In this document: in pieces, positions 24,876 to 36,348 of the stretch
Layout of the letters: each line of letters starts with the position of its first letter
Numbering within the stretch: the first letter of the stretch is position 1
Assembly: GCA_036971615.1 (NCBI GenBank)
Contig: JAYKKR010000008.1
Coordinates: 992,001-1,056,000 of the forward strand
Source of the DNA: Amyloporia xantha
Taxonomy: Eukaryota; Basidiomycota; Agaricomycetes; Polyporales; Adustoporiaceae
DNA length: 64,000 bases
Direction of reading: 5' to 3'
Translations under genes and position numbers: made by a program
Notes under the pieces: model-generated
Database searches by the model: none
Seen by the model: the letters and a program-made list of their open reading frames with translations, nothing else
What the model was told of the DNA's origin: nothing

Positions 24876-26590
24876 CTAAGACGCCGGAGTGGTTGACCAT
24901 CCAATGACTGTAATGGTGCCATCTGCCGTTGGTCCCTTGTACATGTTCGGGCCACCAGGGAACGCTACAACGTCTGTAGATGCACCCGTGCTATTGCCCG
25001 CTGCCGCCGATGATGATGCCGCGGGCGCAGCAGCAGATGCACTCGCCACACCGCTTGCTACTGCACTCGCCGTGACTACCGCGCTCTCCGCACTGGCAGC
25101 AGAGATGATGGCACTAGCTTGTGAAGGAGATATCGTCGTGGTGATCGCGGCAGTACCAATGTCGGTACCACTCGCCGCGATGCTTGCGATAGACGAAACA
25201 GCGGAGGCAGAGGCGCTCGCTGTGCTGATAGCACTGGCAGAGCTGGTGCTGATACTGACGCTGGAAATGACTGAGCTAGTGCTGATACTGGCGCTCGAGA
25301 CGGCTGAGCTGCTGGCGGTAGTAGCGGTAGTTACAACGGATGAACTTGCAGCGGAAGCAATGCTGGTCGACGCAGATGCACTGGCGCTAGAAGCAGGACT
25401 ATCCGAACTGCTGCTCGAAGAGCTTGTTTCACCTGAGGACATCATGCCGGAGATCGCCATCTCTCCAAGAGCATCTGGCTCTAAGTCAATAAAGACCATA
25501 GCAGGTCCTGCGACTATCGTGTTGGTGTTCTGCTCCCGAATGTCGTTGTCAATGGGTTGATCATCTGATGTAATGAACAAAGCGACAGGCCCGTTGATAC
25601 CAGCGGGCACGACGCAGTTGTCGAAGGGCAAGGAGATAGAGAAGGCTGCTCCGCCGATGAGCATTTGGCAGGAATAGCCCTGCGCAGATAGTATTGAGCA
25701 AGTATCAGGAACTGAGCTAGTGCACACCTACCGATGTGGAGCCATTCAATGCTGAGGAAGCGAAGGACAACGCAGAACCAGGCAAGGCAGGGGCAGTGTT
25801 GGTCACAGTGAGCGTCGGGTTTGCTAGAAATGATTCTGGTAGGTAAGCCGATCATATCTTCATTGTAGCAACGTACCGGGGATCGGGACGTCACAACCAG
25901 AGATGAAAGGGCTAGCGACAGCAAGAACTTCACTGGGGTTCAACGCGATGTCAAAGGCTTGCGGAATTGAAGTAGCGTTGTTCAAGACATTCAGAATCGT
26001 CTGATGACGTGCTTCCACAGTCATGATGGATGCTGCCGCAGTGAGAATTATAGGGTCTGAAATCATGCTGGCTGCTCCAAGATAAGCAGAGACTCCTAGA
26101 TTCTCCACGACTCGAGCAGTTGCTGCCATGGTTGAGACACTGGTCAATGCGTTGGAAAAATCGAACTGGCAACCTGAGATTAGCGAAGCTCCCATTGATT
26201 GCAAAGTCGACTATATCTGTAATGAGGGTCAGTTAAAAGGGGTTATGTGGAAATTACGCACATTGATTATGGAGAGATGCGTAGCCTCATCGCTCCCAAT
26301 AGCCTGGAACTGCTGTATAGGAACTTCCACATCCGAAAACCCAGCTGCTGTGAAGTCCGACGTCTGGAACTTTGCCAATGCTTGCGAGTAAAATTCCGTC
26401 TCGAGCTGCTCTAAGACGCCCGCAAATTCTAATATTAATGTTAGTTTGGAGAAGCGCCTTTGGACTAAATGCACTGCAAGAGCTTACGGAGAACAAGTAC
26501 ATCTGCGGAGTTCGCTGCCCGCCTTACGGGCGCACCTTCAACCAAAAGAGGGACCACAAGGGCAAAGATGGACCAGAAGAAACGCATCAT
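24876..26590 (-). CDS. Secreted ferritin-like (Rds1-type) protein with Ser/Ala-rich tail
   Basis: The protein starts MMRFFWSIFALVVPLLVEG, a clear signal peptide, followed by APVRRA. Several introns are needed. Exon 1 ends at 26488 and exon 2 starts at 26428; the 3' exons join GCDVPIP to ANPTLTVTNTAPALPG. The middle holds a ferritin-like four-helix domain: FAGVLEQLETEFYSQALAKF, then GSDEATHLSIIN, ENLGVSAYLGAA and IMTVEARHQTIL, with the Glu and His residues expected of that fold. The C-terminal third is a low-complexity Ser/Ala repeat, likely O-glycosylated, ending in WSTTPAS. Fungal relatives (Rds1, stress-induced) are secreted. Metal binding is inferred from the family and not shown here. Confidence 0.86.
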
Positions 26591-27344
26591 GAACCCGAGC
26601 TCACTGCTGCCGTGTTAAAAAGCCTGCTGGAACGCCAGTTGATTTGTAAAGAACGAAGGTTGTCCAGGGGCGCTACCGGGCAGCCCAAAAAAGTGACTAC
26701 ACATGAAAAGTATTGCAGACGACGGTCAGTGGAATGCAAAACATTGGAGACATCGATGGCTATAGTACTCACCTAAAGCACTGAAGAAAGGGGAGAAGAG
26801 AAAACGGCGAAACAGATAGCGACCATTGCCATACCACGCCTTATACGATCGGGAAGCAGACGAAGTCATGGAGGCGCGTGGATATCTGATAGCAGTTACC
26901 AGAGCCCTGGCCCGTCGGAGACTGGGGCAGCCATAACTATAGCAACGCCAATCATGAATCTCCATTCTTACATACGCCAGGCTTCAAACTCGCACTTCAG
27001 GAGACTGGACTACGAATCGAAAAGATTTTCGACAAAATTCATTGGTGTTGCATTCAGTCACCTCTACTTCCTCCCGACAACAACAGAAATACTATACTTG
27101 CACGTCCCAGCTTTGAAACACTGTGGGTAAGATCTCATATGATTCCGTGCAACGAACAGTGGGCTGCCAACAGCACGGACACCTCCGGTTCATATATCTT
27201 CTCACAGTAAGTGGCAACATACAGAAGACGCCGAACAGGAATAACGACTTCGGGGTATTCAAAGCATTGACAGATGCCAGTTCGCATTGATCACACGTTA
27301 CACCGCACCAGTCAAAAACACCACCCCTGCCGATCACAACAACT
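26591..27344. other. Intergenic region upstream of the Rds1-type gene
   Basis: This 754 bp holds the Rds1-type promoter and the 3' end of the carboxypeptidase gene. Short open frames on both strands have no recognisable similarity. Confidence 0.4.
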
Positions 27345-29468
27345 TCACAGCTCTTGCTCCGCCAGCCATCTCGAAACCATCGCTTGCGACTCTGCTGGCT
27401 TGTCATGCGGGACGTGGATATCGTCGACAGAAGTCAGCCTAGCTTCTAGAACAACGAAACGGAAACAGCACTCATCATATGTCCTGCCCCACGCACTGTG
27501 GCAAATGTCAACATCCCCGCTTTTTTGGTCTCTCCTGCCTTCTTGCCGTCCACAGTCCAGTCACGCCATTCCTCGGTGTTATACGCATCCTTCCCCAGCC
27601 ATTCTAGCTTGTCTACCCACATCTTGTTCGCTACCCAGTTGCATTGCCAGTCGTAAGTCCCTGCGTAGATCAGTATGCGGACGCCACGCTCCAGTAGGCC
27701 TGCAACGTAATGCTGCGACGGTACCGCCCATTTGTCCATGTGCAAATTGAAGTTCGTGCCGACTTCGCGGTTGCACGCAGAGAAGTTGTTAGGCGATTCG
27801 ACCCCGAGAAGCTCACGGGTAGCCGGTTGATCGAGGAAGCTCTTGATCACAGAATTCTCTTTGTAGCACAGATCGTCACCTTCGCACATCTGACGGGTGA
27901 GTTATTGGAATGAGTGGGAATGAGAGAAATGAGAGAAATGCATGAGATCTCACTTTTGAGATGTCGTATACGTTTCGGCCTATATTCCGCTTAGCAGCTG
28001 CACGTGCATGCGCGAATTTGGAGTATACATACCACTGGCCCAATATCCTGTGTTCAATTCAGTATCGCAGAAACTGACGGCGGCCCGACAGTTCATGGAG
28101 TCAAATTGGTCCACGCAATTGTTCACCATAGCGTTCTGGCACCGAGGAAGCTGTACACAGACAAGAGGTCCAGCTTTCAGCGGGACATTCTGTTCAAATT
28201 CACTGGACTTACAGCCATTTTCATGCGCACGCATGTACTAATTTTCTGAAAAGGGACTTCCAATGCGGCGGTCCCGCATTCTATTTCGTAACGGCCAGGA
28301 TAAAGCCTATTGCAGGGACGGTTCAGGGAAGCAATTGAAGCCATCTGATGACATGAACGTACGTCGAGATATCAGTGATACCGTTGCCTATGAGAACACT
28401 CTGAAGGTTGAGAGGTTCTCTTCCCTCCGCTTTCGCGATCTGATTTTGATCGTAAATGTAACTGGCAAACGCCGGCAGGTAACGACCCTAGAAAACAATC
28501 GGAATGGAGACACCCCAAACTGAAAAGAGGGCTTACGCCATAAGACTCTCCAGATAAATGGAGTGGTCTTCCGGCAAACTGAGAGAACGTCTCAAAAAAG
28601 ATTGAAATGAACGCGTGCACATTCTTGGCGGCGTCCTCCGTTGTCTCAACTGTCTCGCCATAGTCGGCATATGAGAAGCCAACACCAACACTACAACCCG
28701 AATAAGTTCGACGGGGCCAAGGCTGGATGAGCATGATTACTTACGGTTGGTCGAGGAAGAATATGTTTGCCTCGGCATTCCACGAATATGGGTTCCAAAC
28801 CGTGCCGTTAGACGAGACATTATCCATGTCAATACTGCACGGTCCTAGCAATTTAATCAATGCCTGCAAGCACAGAGGAAGATAAATTGACACTCACCTA
28901 GTTCCATGAGAAGACCCATAGAAGACGAGCAACCAGGACCTGTTCAGGGATCGAAGGTGTCAATCTAAACAAATCATTTTCATTGTAAGGAGTATCTACC
29001 TCCGTTAATCCACATCATAACATCGTCTGATGACATCCCAAACAGTGAGTGAGAACTATTGGACGTGTACGTCTGCACTGTACCTTTGGCAGGATCTCTT
29101 CTACTCTCGAAGAAATAGAAGAAAAGGTGCTTCGCGCCGTAATCAACATCCAGATAGCCAGTATACACACTTCAAGTTGTCGATATTGATTTGTCACGTT
29201 AAACGCATCTAAACGTGATGGGACAAGCTCACTTGACCGTCGGGTCGCAAAACGCGCTCTTCTTGACTCTCACTCGATGAGCCGGAAAGGTAGGATGCGC
29301 CAGAGAAAGATAAACATCCTCAGATACCACAGACGATAAATGCAACGGCGATGCATTCTGCGAGCCTGTGCGCGGTGCAGCAACGGATTCTAGAGAGAAG
29401 CCGTGCTGCAGACTTCCGAGAACGCCATTTAGCAAAGTCGCGCATGTGACTAGCTTCGTCCAGAACAT
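27345..29468 (-). CDS. Serine carboxypeptidase, family S10 (carboxypeptidase Y-like)
   Basis: This vacuolar or secreted protease removes C-terminal residues at acid pH. The start MFWTKLVTCATLLNGVLGS is a signal peptide, followed by a propeptide of about 100 residues. Multiple exons encode YTGYLDVD, HLFFYFFESR, MMWINGG plus PGCSSSMGLLMELGPC, and NIFFLDQPVGVGFSYADYG. The catalytic triad is visible: Ser in HLSGESYG, Asp in YAGTYDWQCNW, and His in GAGHMVPHDKP. The protein ends SRWLAEQEL. The many cysteines in the middle fit the family disulfides. A TATA box lies about 70 bp upstream. Vacuolar versus secreted location cannot be decided. Confidence 0.94.
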
Positions 29469-29538
29469 GGCGGTGGATAGAGAGCAGAAGCAAGATTAAG
29501 GAGATCGTCTCACTCCTTCGCAGGGGTCTATGGGTGCA

Positions 29539-29546
29539 TTTATATA
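29539..29546 (-). promoter_or_regulatory. Probable TATA box of the carboxypeptidase gene
   Basis: On the minus strand the sequence reads TATATAAA, about 70 bp upstream of the ATG at 29468. Motif and spacing fit a TATA box; no experimental support. Confidence 0.5.
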
Positions 29547-29766
29547 GGCCGGCCGTCCAGTTCCTGACCGCAAGTCCGGGAGGGTGTGCATGCCACTGCA
29601 TGGTGAGCACAAGAGAGATAACATCACGTGCCTCTCCCATTCTCAGAACGGTCATTTCACGGCGCCTAAACAGGCTCGAAAAAGTTTCGGATTGAAGTCT
29701 GTTTCTAGCGATCTAGTCTGCAGCTTCGTTCCTTTCGCCTGTGCTGCTTTTCTACAGCGGATCGCC

Positions 29767-31999
29767 ATGCTCGTCCTGTATGAGACGTCTCTGGGCTACT
29801 GTCTCTTCAAGCTCACCGACTCCGCCAAAGTCTCGAGTGAAGACATATGGGAGGATTTCGAAACGCCCGAGAAAGCGAACAAACTGTACGTGCTCTTCTC
29901 GTAACGAGCTTAATATCATTGGGACCCATTTTAATTGCATTTATGCGAACTTTCCTTGCCTTGCGGAAATGGTACATCTCGCTACAAAGTCTGAAGTTGA
30001 AGTCTCTGCACCGATTCACGTCTACTGCAACCGCGGTAGAGGAAATCACAGCACTACAGGAGGGAAAGCTGGGGAAGGGTCTGAAGCAGTTCCTCTCAGA
30101 CGAGATTGTAGGGAAGGGGAAGAGCAAGGACTCGCTAGCAGTCTTCGATGCTAAACTCGGTGAGTAGGACGTGTCATAGCGGCTCGTATTTCATTATGCT
30201 GAGAGGTCCGTCAATGTTTGCCTAGCTCGCTCCATCAACAAAAAGCTAGGTATCAATGTGGTCGCGGATGGATCAATGGACTTGTTCCGTGGTATTCGAA
30301 GTCAACTAGCTGCTCTTTTGGACGGATTGGATCCGAAGGACCTGGCTACTATGAGCTTGGGTCTGAGCCATTCACTATCTCGGTGAGTACAGCACCCTAT
30401 ATTTCCACCCAACTTCATCTCACACTCTGGTGATAGGTTTAAGTTAAAGTTCTCACCAGACAAAGTTGATACAATGGTTGTTCAGGCTATAGCATTGCTG
30501 GACGACCTTGACAAGGAGGTCAACATATACGCCATGCGAGTGAAGGTTTGTTGGCGCAAATTCTCAGCGGGGACTCTTTCTCATTGTTTATCAGGAATGG
30601 TATGGCTGGCACTTCCCAGAACTAGCAAAAATCATTGTGGACAATCTTGCTTACGCTAAGGTTGTCAAAACCATGGGTAAGTCCCCGTTCTTCCACCTTG
30701 AGTTCGCTAATCTAGAAGGGATATGCGTTGCAGGATTCCGGACAAATGCTGCGACAACCGATTTCTCTGCCATCCTCCCTGAGGATCTGGAGGCCACAGT
30801 TAAAGCTGCAGCGGAGATTTCTATGGGCACTGAAATTTCCGATTCTGACATTGCGCACATCAACTCGCTCTGTGACCAGGTCATCTCTATCACAGCATAC
30901 CGCACACAACTGGCAGAATACCTTCGTAATCGCATGAATGCAATCGCGCCCAACTTGACCGCTCTTGTCGGTGAACTTGTCGGCGCGCGACTTATCAGCC
31001 ACGCTGGGAGTCTGTTGAGTCTCGCGAAGCATCCTGCAAGTACGGTTCAGATCCTTGGTGCCGAGAAGGCCCTGTTTCGCGCGCTGAAAACAAAACACGA
31101 TACGCCCAAGTACGGACTTATCTATCATGTATGCTGCTGTCTTCCTGTGTATGTACCGTCCTTAACCCGGTCTTCCAGGCATCCCTGATCGGCCAGGCGC
31201 CACCAAAACTGAAGGGAAAGGTCATTATCGTTGTTCATCTTATGCCATCACCCTTCAATTGACAGCGACATCGTCACAGATGGCCCGTATGGTGGCCACA
31301 AAAGCTGCACTTTCCATCCGTGTCGACGCGCTCACAGATGCAGACGGCAAGTCTGAGCCGCAGGCACCGTCAATAGGTATCGAGAACCGTGCGAAGCTGG
31401 AGGCACGGTTACGTGCTCTCGAGCAGCAGGGCGACGCATCCGGAGTGCGGTCCGCAATGTCTGGCCGGAATCAACAACGGTTCCAGATGACCGGGCGAGA
31501 CGAAGACGTACAACACAGCGGCTGATGCCGTCGACCTGGTGCCGACACAGCGCGAGCCTATGGAGACGGCGGTGCAGGCCGCCCTGGACGTTAAGGCGGA
31601 GAAGAAGAAGGCGAAGGAGGAGCGGAGAGCGAAGAAGCGGGCGGAGAAGGAGGGCAAGCAGGAGGAGGAGGATGAGTCGCTTGGGGAAGGCGAACGGTGC
31701 TGACAAGATGGAGGTGGATGAGGAAGATGAAGAGGTCAAAGAGGGTAAGAAGGATAAGGAGAAGAAGCGGAAACGAAGAGAGAGTGAAGCCAACGGCGAC
31801 GCTGCAGCTGAAAGCTCCAAGGTTTGGATTGTTATCCTCTACAGACCGCTGCGATTGCTGATTTATATCTGCACAGCCCGTGGAAGAGACCGAAGCAGAA
31901 CGCAAGGCCAGAAAAAAGGCACGAAAGGCCGAGAAAGCAGCCACAGAGCAAGAGGGCGGCGATTCGTCGAAGAAGAAGCGGAGGAAATCGGAGGCATAG
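29767..31999 (+). CDS. NOP58: Box C/D snoRNP core protein Nop58 (two apparent frameshifts)
   Basis: Nop58 is a core protein of box C/D snoRNPs that guide rRNA 2'-O-methylation in the nucleolus. Exons: 29767-29885, 29990-30159, 30226-30382, 30437-30545, 30595-30676, 30734-31128, 31179-31220, a long exon from 31280, and a last exon starting near 31876. It begins [16 protein letters not shown]. The Nop domain includes [44 protein letters not shown] and KYGLIYHASLIGQA. The lysine-rich KKE/D tail is typical. Two extra bases break the frame, near 31495 (between QRFQMTG and [15 protein letters not shown]) and in the GGGG run at 31683-31686. Removing neither base by splicing is possible. Divergent from the carboxypeptidase gene. 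Confidence 0.94.
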
Positions 32000-32702
32000 T
32001 TGCTCTTTCTGGTTGTTCTACCTTCGCTTTCGTTGTCATATATTCTGATAATCTAGTTGCTTGCATCTCCTGTTGTTTCATCACAAAAAGATTCCTCTGC
32101 ATCTGCAAAATGTCTTCAATGTCCATCGCAATCATGAGCGTCGTTGGCGCGTGAAGTCATTCTCTTGTTTACAGGCGGATCGGAACTGGACTGCTTTATA
32201 ACATATCGGTGTCTCATTGATTGATAAATGTACATGTGATTCAGATGCAGCCACTTCTACCCTATAGACATACATAGTAGGCAGTGTTGACGGCGAGTAG
32301 AACCTCGTCAGGGATGCAAGTCCCAAGTGTACTTCATGGTGCTCCATCGAGCCCATGAGGTTTACGCACCGAAAATGAAAACTCTCAGTAGATCCTTGCT
32401 TCAGACGGTCACCTTCCTACACCGACTACATATCCTCCTTCTACAGATGCATCACTTCCTACCTGTGGATATCCCGACCCGTGTAAGATAATTGTCGATT
32501 ACACGTGTTCCTGATCTGTGATGTCCACGGAGCCGCGATTACTGCACTGAACAATTTCTCGCGTTTGAGGCATGGCTGCAAGACGTATCGATGAGAGCGC
32601 AGCATACAAAGACCATCCGCGGCCACACTCACAAGTGCAGTCAATTGGGAGCGAGCTATCGACACGGTTAGCAGAACGTTCACGGGCTCGGGCCGTCGTC
32701 GT
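32000..32702. other. Boundary between NOP58 and the accessory island
   Basis: About 0.7 kb between convergent 3' ends. I see no convincing gene. A minus-strand open frame of 90 residues (32459-32731) overlaps the end of the next gene in another frame and lacks recognisable similarity. Confidence 0.4.
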
Positions 32703-33265
32703 CTAAGGAAATCGGTACAAGATGGCGTCATATAATTGCTTCAGCTTAGCTCAGAGCTAGTAAATCCTTACCACCACGTCTGCATGGAGACCTTTAAGAT
32801 CCCGCACAAGCGATTTGACGGACCGGAGTAGTTCTCTGAAGGGCTGGAAGCGAGCTATCCAACCTTCCTCGATCGCTTTCGCTTTGAAGTACGTGTGTCT
32901 TTCTTCGAGACTGGTCTACGTGATCAGCTCTTTCGAATGATGGATGATTGAGCGACCTACATCTGTATTTGTTGCATAACCTCCTTGCAGCTCCCAACAC
33001 ATGGCTTGTTCCCGACAGACTCGATGTTATCGGGAGTAGTCTGCAAATGCAGATCAAAACTTATGCGTCTTTCAGGACTGAGTCTGTTCATAAAGTCTTC
33101 GATCTCCTTGATAAGCTTGAGAGCTGCATCCAGTTGGTTCATCGGTGAAAAATACACAAAGTAGACTTTATGAACCCCAAAAATGCACGAGCCGATAGCA
33201 AGAATGGATGCTATGTCATTGACACCGACTTGCAATCGGAGGACCGCCAATAGAGCTTCAGACAT
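32703..33265 (-). CDS. Small helical protein, island family member H1
   Basis: I know no family name for this protein. Three exons join in phase: 33265-32961, 32910-32772 and 32744-32703, giving 161 residues. An N-terminal hydrophobic helix (GVNDIASILAIGSCIFGV) is followed by amphipathic helices (LDAALKLIKEIEDFMNRLSP, then CKEVMQQIQILEERHTYFKA) and a last coil (FRELLRSVKSLVRDLKGLHAD) ending LYDAILYRFP. The same plan appears at 38543-39264 and 47974-48910, starting with MSEA in two of the three. It lies head to head with kinase A, about 1.5 kb away. Its role is unknown. The hydrophobic helix plus helical bundle faintly recalls fungal HeLo-type cell-death domains, but this is a guess from shape only. 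Confidence 0.65.
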
Positions 33266-34765
33266 GGGGGCCTGTAGTTCACCGAAGGTGAGTTGTAGGT
33301 GTTTTGAGGCGCATCGAAACGGAATATCATGACTCACCGATAAATGAAGTTGTCATGAAACAGCTGCAATACTGCACGCGCCGGGTAGAAGTATCGTGTA
33401 TTAGGCGTAGCTCTGGTGGGAGGGGGCGGCGAGAGTAGAACAATCATGGATTTCAAATTCTGCGCGGTTATAAGCCTGCTCTTTGAGCATCTGTGGTTGT
33501 GAAGTGATTCATAGATATCCCCGCATATCAATATCCACCAAGCAGCATCCTATTATTGGCCGCGTGTAGCCGTGGATATCCGGATATCGTAACTCGAGGA
33601 AGTAAGTCCAAGGATATTCAAATAAAGGACTGAGGAAGATATCAACGCTGTCAGTTGGGATAGACGTCAGATAAACCATTGTGCGTACCTTTCCGAGCCA
33701 AGGGAGAGTTGCGAGAAACGATAACTTCGTGTCATACTCAGATGGGCGGCAACAAGATAGGCTTGGAGTCTTAGACTGACAACCACAGCTAACAGATGCA
33801 ACAGGGAAGTTATGGCACGAACGCTATCACACGACAAAGTCGGCCTGCATGAATTGGTGTGCTCAAGTAAGACCTCACGGTGGCGTCGTCGTTAGCTGCT
33901 AGCCTGCTATGACCGATGCCGGAGTCGGAGCCAGATTATTTGATCGGCCGACAGGGAGAATGATAGAACAAAAACCATCGATCGCGTTCGACGTAGAAGG
34001 ATACATTTGGGATGTTGAGTCCTTTGTATTCGCATTTGTTTACTAGCCACGATCGACTTACGATCTCCGATTCTGCCCTGCTGCCGTCCCCGCGTTGCCC
34101 TTGTTGCGCTCTGTGGGTCCCATTTTCTCACGTGTCAGGTGCCTGGACCCCCAGGTATGTCCTTTTTGACCCCAAATCGGCTCAAAATGTACTCTGGTAG
34201 AGCTAACCTGAACATAGATGCCATATGTCCCCGAAAAAGCCATTATCTTCAGCGGGATGCTTGTAGATTGTGACGACTGCAAGGGTATCGTCAGGTCGAT
34301 AAGAGACTTGTGACAGACATTGGAAAGCGTGTCGCTGTGACTACCTTCAGCTCTGTAAGAGGCTGGAGGGAAAAGGTAGACTCTGGAGCCAATGTGCGAA
34401 TGCTAACGCTGCCGAGGATTTTGCATTCCATTTTAACCGCGAAGTAATTGCGATAAGTTTGCTCACCTATTTCAAACCAATTGCTACTTACTGGAAACGG
34501 CAACTTTGCTGGTATCTTCCGACCCACCTAGTGCCCTAAAATATTTCAAGAATGCTGAATTTCTGACCGGGCGGTTTCACCACAGACAGCGGGGAGTTGC
34601 TCGGGTCCCACCACACAATTCTATCCGATATGCGCAGAGCCAGCCTCCAGACGTTTCCCCTCACTACTACATTCTTGGTCATTTGCTGTGGTATATAAAT
34701 GCAGTGTTCATTCATCCATCCATCCCTCACTCCTACGGCCACGTATCCTCCCAGCTGAACTCAGC
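33266..34765. other. 1.5 kb divergent region between H1 and kinase A
   Basis: Several short open frames exist but none resembles a known protein. Near 33520-33600 there are repeated ggatatcc-type motifs (gatatccccgcatatc and gtggatatccggatatcg) that form small palindromes. A TATA box for kinase A lies near the right end. Confidence 0.4.
34692..34699 (+). promoter_or_regulatory. Probable TATA box of kinase A
   Basis: TATATAAA lies 74 bp upstream of the ATG at 34766, a fitting distance in fungi. Motif and spacing only. Confidence 0.5.
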
Positions 34766-36061
34766 ATGAATGCGCCGACCAACCGAAGGTCAACACGGGC
34801 GGATGAGCTGTGCTCGACACTGTCTCAGTCAGAGACTGCATGGAAGGACAGACAGGAATTCCTACAATCTCGCGGATACATGCTGCGTCCCAGATACCGT
34901 CCGGAGTGGACACCATCCTGGAGAGAAACCGGAGAACACCCGTTTGACTGTGAGGACTCTATCCCGCTACCTGTAAGCGGCCTCATGTTCACTCTGGTAC
35001 ATGCCGTATCTCACAGTTCTTATGTCGCTTCCAGCATCGCCCCTGCTTAATCGATGCAACTCGGATTTCCGACGGAGAACTGGTGTATCTGAAGAGGGTC
35101 AAGACAGGCGACTTGGAGTCGCAATTCGCAACGATGCTATCCTCTCCTCATCTTCGACTGGATTCTCGAAATCATTGCGTACCGGTCCTTGACTTCCTCG
35201 AAGACCCGCACTACAGCGACGTTTCCTACATGGTGATGCCGTTCTTGCGGCTCATGGATGATCCTCCTTTCGAATGTGTCGATGATCTGCTCGACTTTGG
35301 ACAACAGATTCTCGAGGTGCGCCGTGCTCAATGTTGTAACGGCTACCCTGGTTCACCTTCTTCAGGGATTGGTATTTCTGCACGAGCAAGGGGTTGCACA
35401 TCGGTGAGTTTCACATACGTGCATACTTTGCAGGCGCTCACGCATAGCAGAGATTGCTCGCGAAAGAATCTCATGATGGATGCGAAACCGCTGTATCCGA
35501 ACGGGTTCCATCCCGTGCGCGGCTTGTATCTGCCAGATGCGCGGACGCCAGTCTCGCCCCGATCTCGCAAGGAGGCACCCGTCAAGTACTATTTTGTAGA
35601 TTTCGGTATCTCAACACACATCCCTCCCGACGTCCATCCCAAACTCGCGGTCGGTGCGGATGGCAGGGATCAAGAGCCGCCTGAGTTATCACTCGATGTC
35701 CCCTACGACCCGTTCAAGCTTGATACCTTCATCATAGGCAATGTCTTCCGAAGGGACTTCTTCGATGTGCGCTAGTGATTCCTCATAATTGGTCCTTACT
35801 AATGTAGCACGCGGGCAGAAATTCTCCAATATCGAGTTTCTTCAGCCTATCGTTGAAGCGATGACACACGCAGAGCCGTCTGCGAGACCCAACGCCGCTG
35901 AAGTCTTGCGCATATGGCGATCAATGCAGGAAAATATAGACTTGAAGGGTCGCGTATGGAGGCTCAAGCCGCGTGAAGAGAATTTGGCTGAAGCGATCAT
36001 CTTCGATACTGGTTCGCTTTTGATGAACGGCATACGCATGGCATGGAGTCTCTTTGGCTAG
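34766..36061 (+). CDS. Kinase-like protein A of the island family
   Basis: Five exons join in phase: 34766-34972, 35035-35316, 35366-35403, 35451-35766 and 35819-36061, giving 361 residues. The N-terminal block WKDRQEFLQSRGYMLRPRYR is shared by the whole family and replaces a glycine-rich loop. Kinase landmarks are present: LVYLKRVKTGD (VAIK-type lysine), HEQGVAHRDCSRKNLMMD (HRD aspartate and metal-binding asparagine), YYFVDFGIS (DFG), DQEPPELS (APE-like), and DTFIIGN (helix F aspartate). A short helical C-lobe end carries RPNAAEVLRIW. It may therefore be an active protein kinase, but the substrate is unknown. Its closest relatives here are the four genes listed as kinases B-E, with identical internal exon lengths. 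Head to head with H1, tandem with kinase B. Confidence 0.88.
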
Positions 36062-36348
36062 GCTCCTCTCAGACGATGTTTTTGGAAAAACAAGGTCCAA
36101 AAATGTATTCTTGCTTATCGATGAACTGCTGTTGTTTTGGGTGGCTTCGCCGATGGTCAGCGTGCGTTGTTCTTGCAGTCGGGGCTGTTGGATGTTTGTC
36201 GATGTGGGTCCGTGGCGTGCACGCTTCCAAAAGACGTATGATGCAGTATGTTTATTGTCTCTTGACCTTGCTGATGCAGAGGAATCTTACTGTTGTTCGC
36301 GTCTTTTACCTCATCTGCATACTCCTCTTGAAAGTGAACATCATTGTC

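Noticed and set aside
24889..25560. 223-residue plus-strand open frame, rich in Leu, Ala, Val and Glu
   Set aside because: It is the exact antisense of the Ser/Ala repeat of the Rds1-type gene; the repeat codons keep the opposite strand free of stops.
31485..31690. Programmed +1 frameshifting in NOP58
   Set aside because: No slippery heptamer or stop-codon context is visible, and two shifts in one gene plus one in LEU1 fit sequencing error better.
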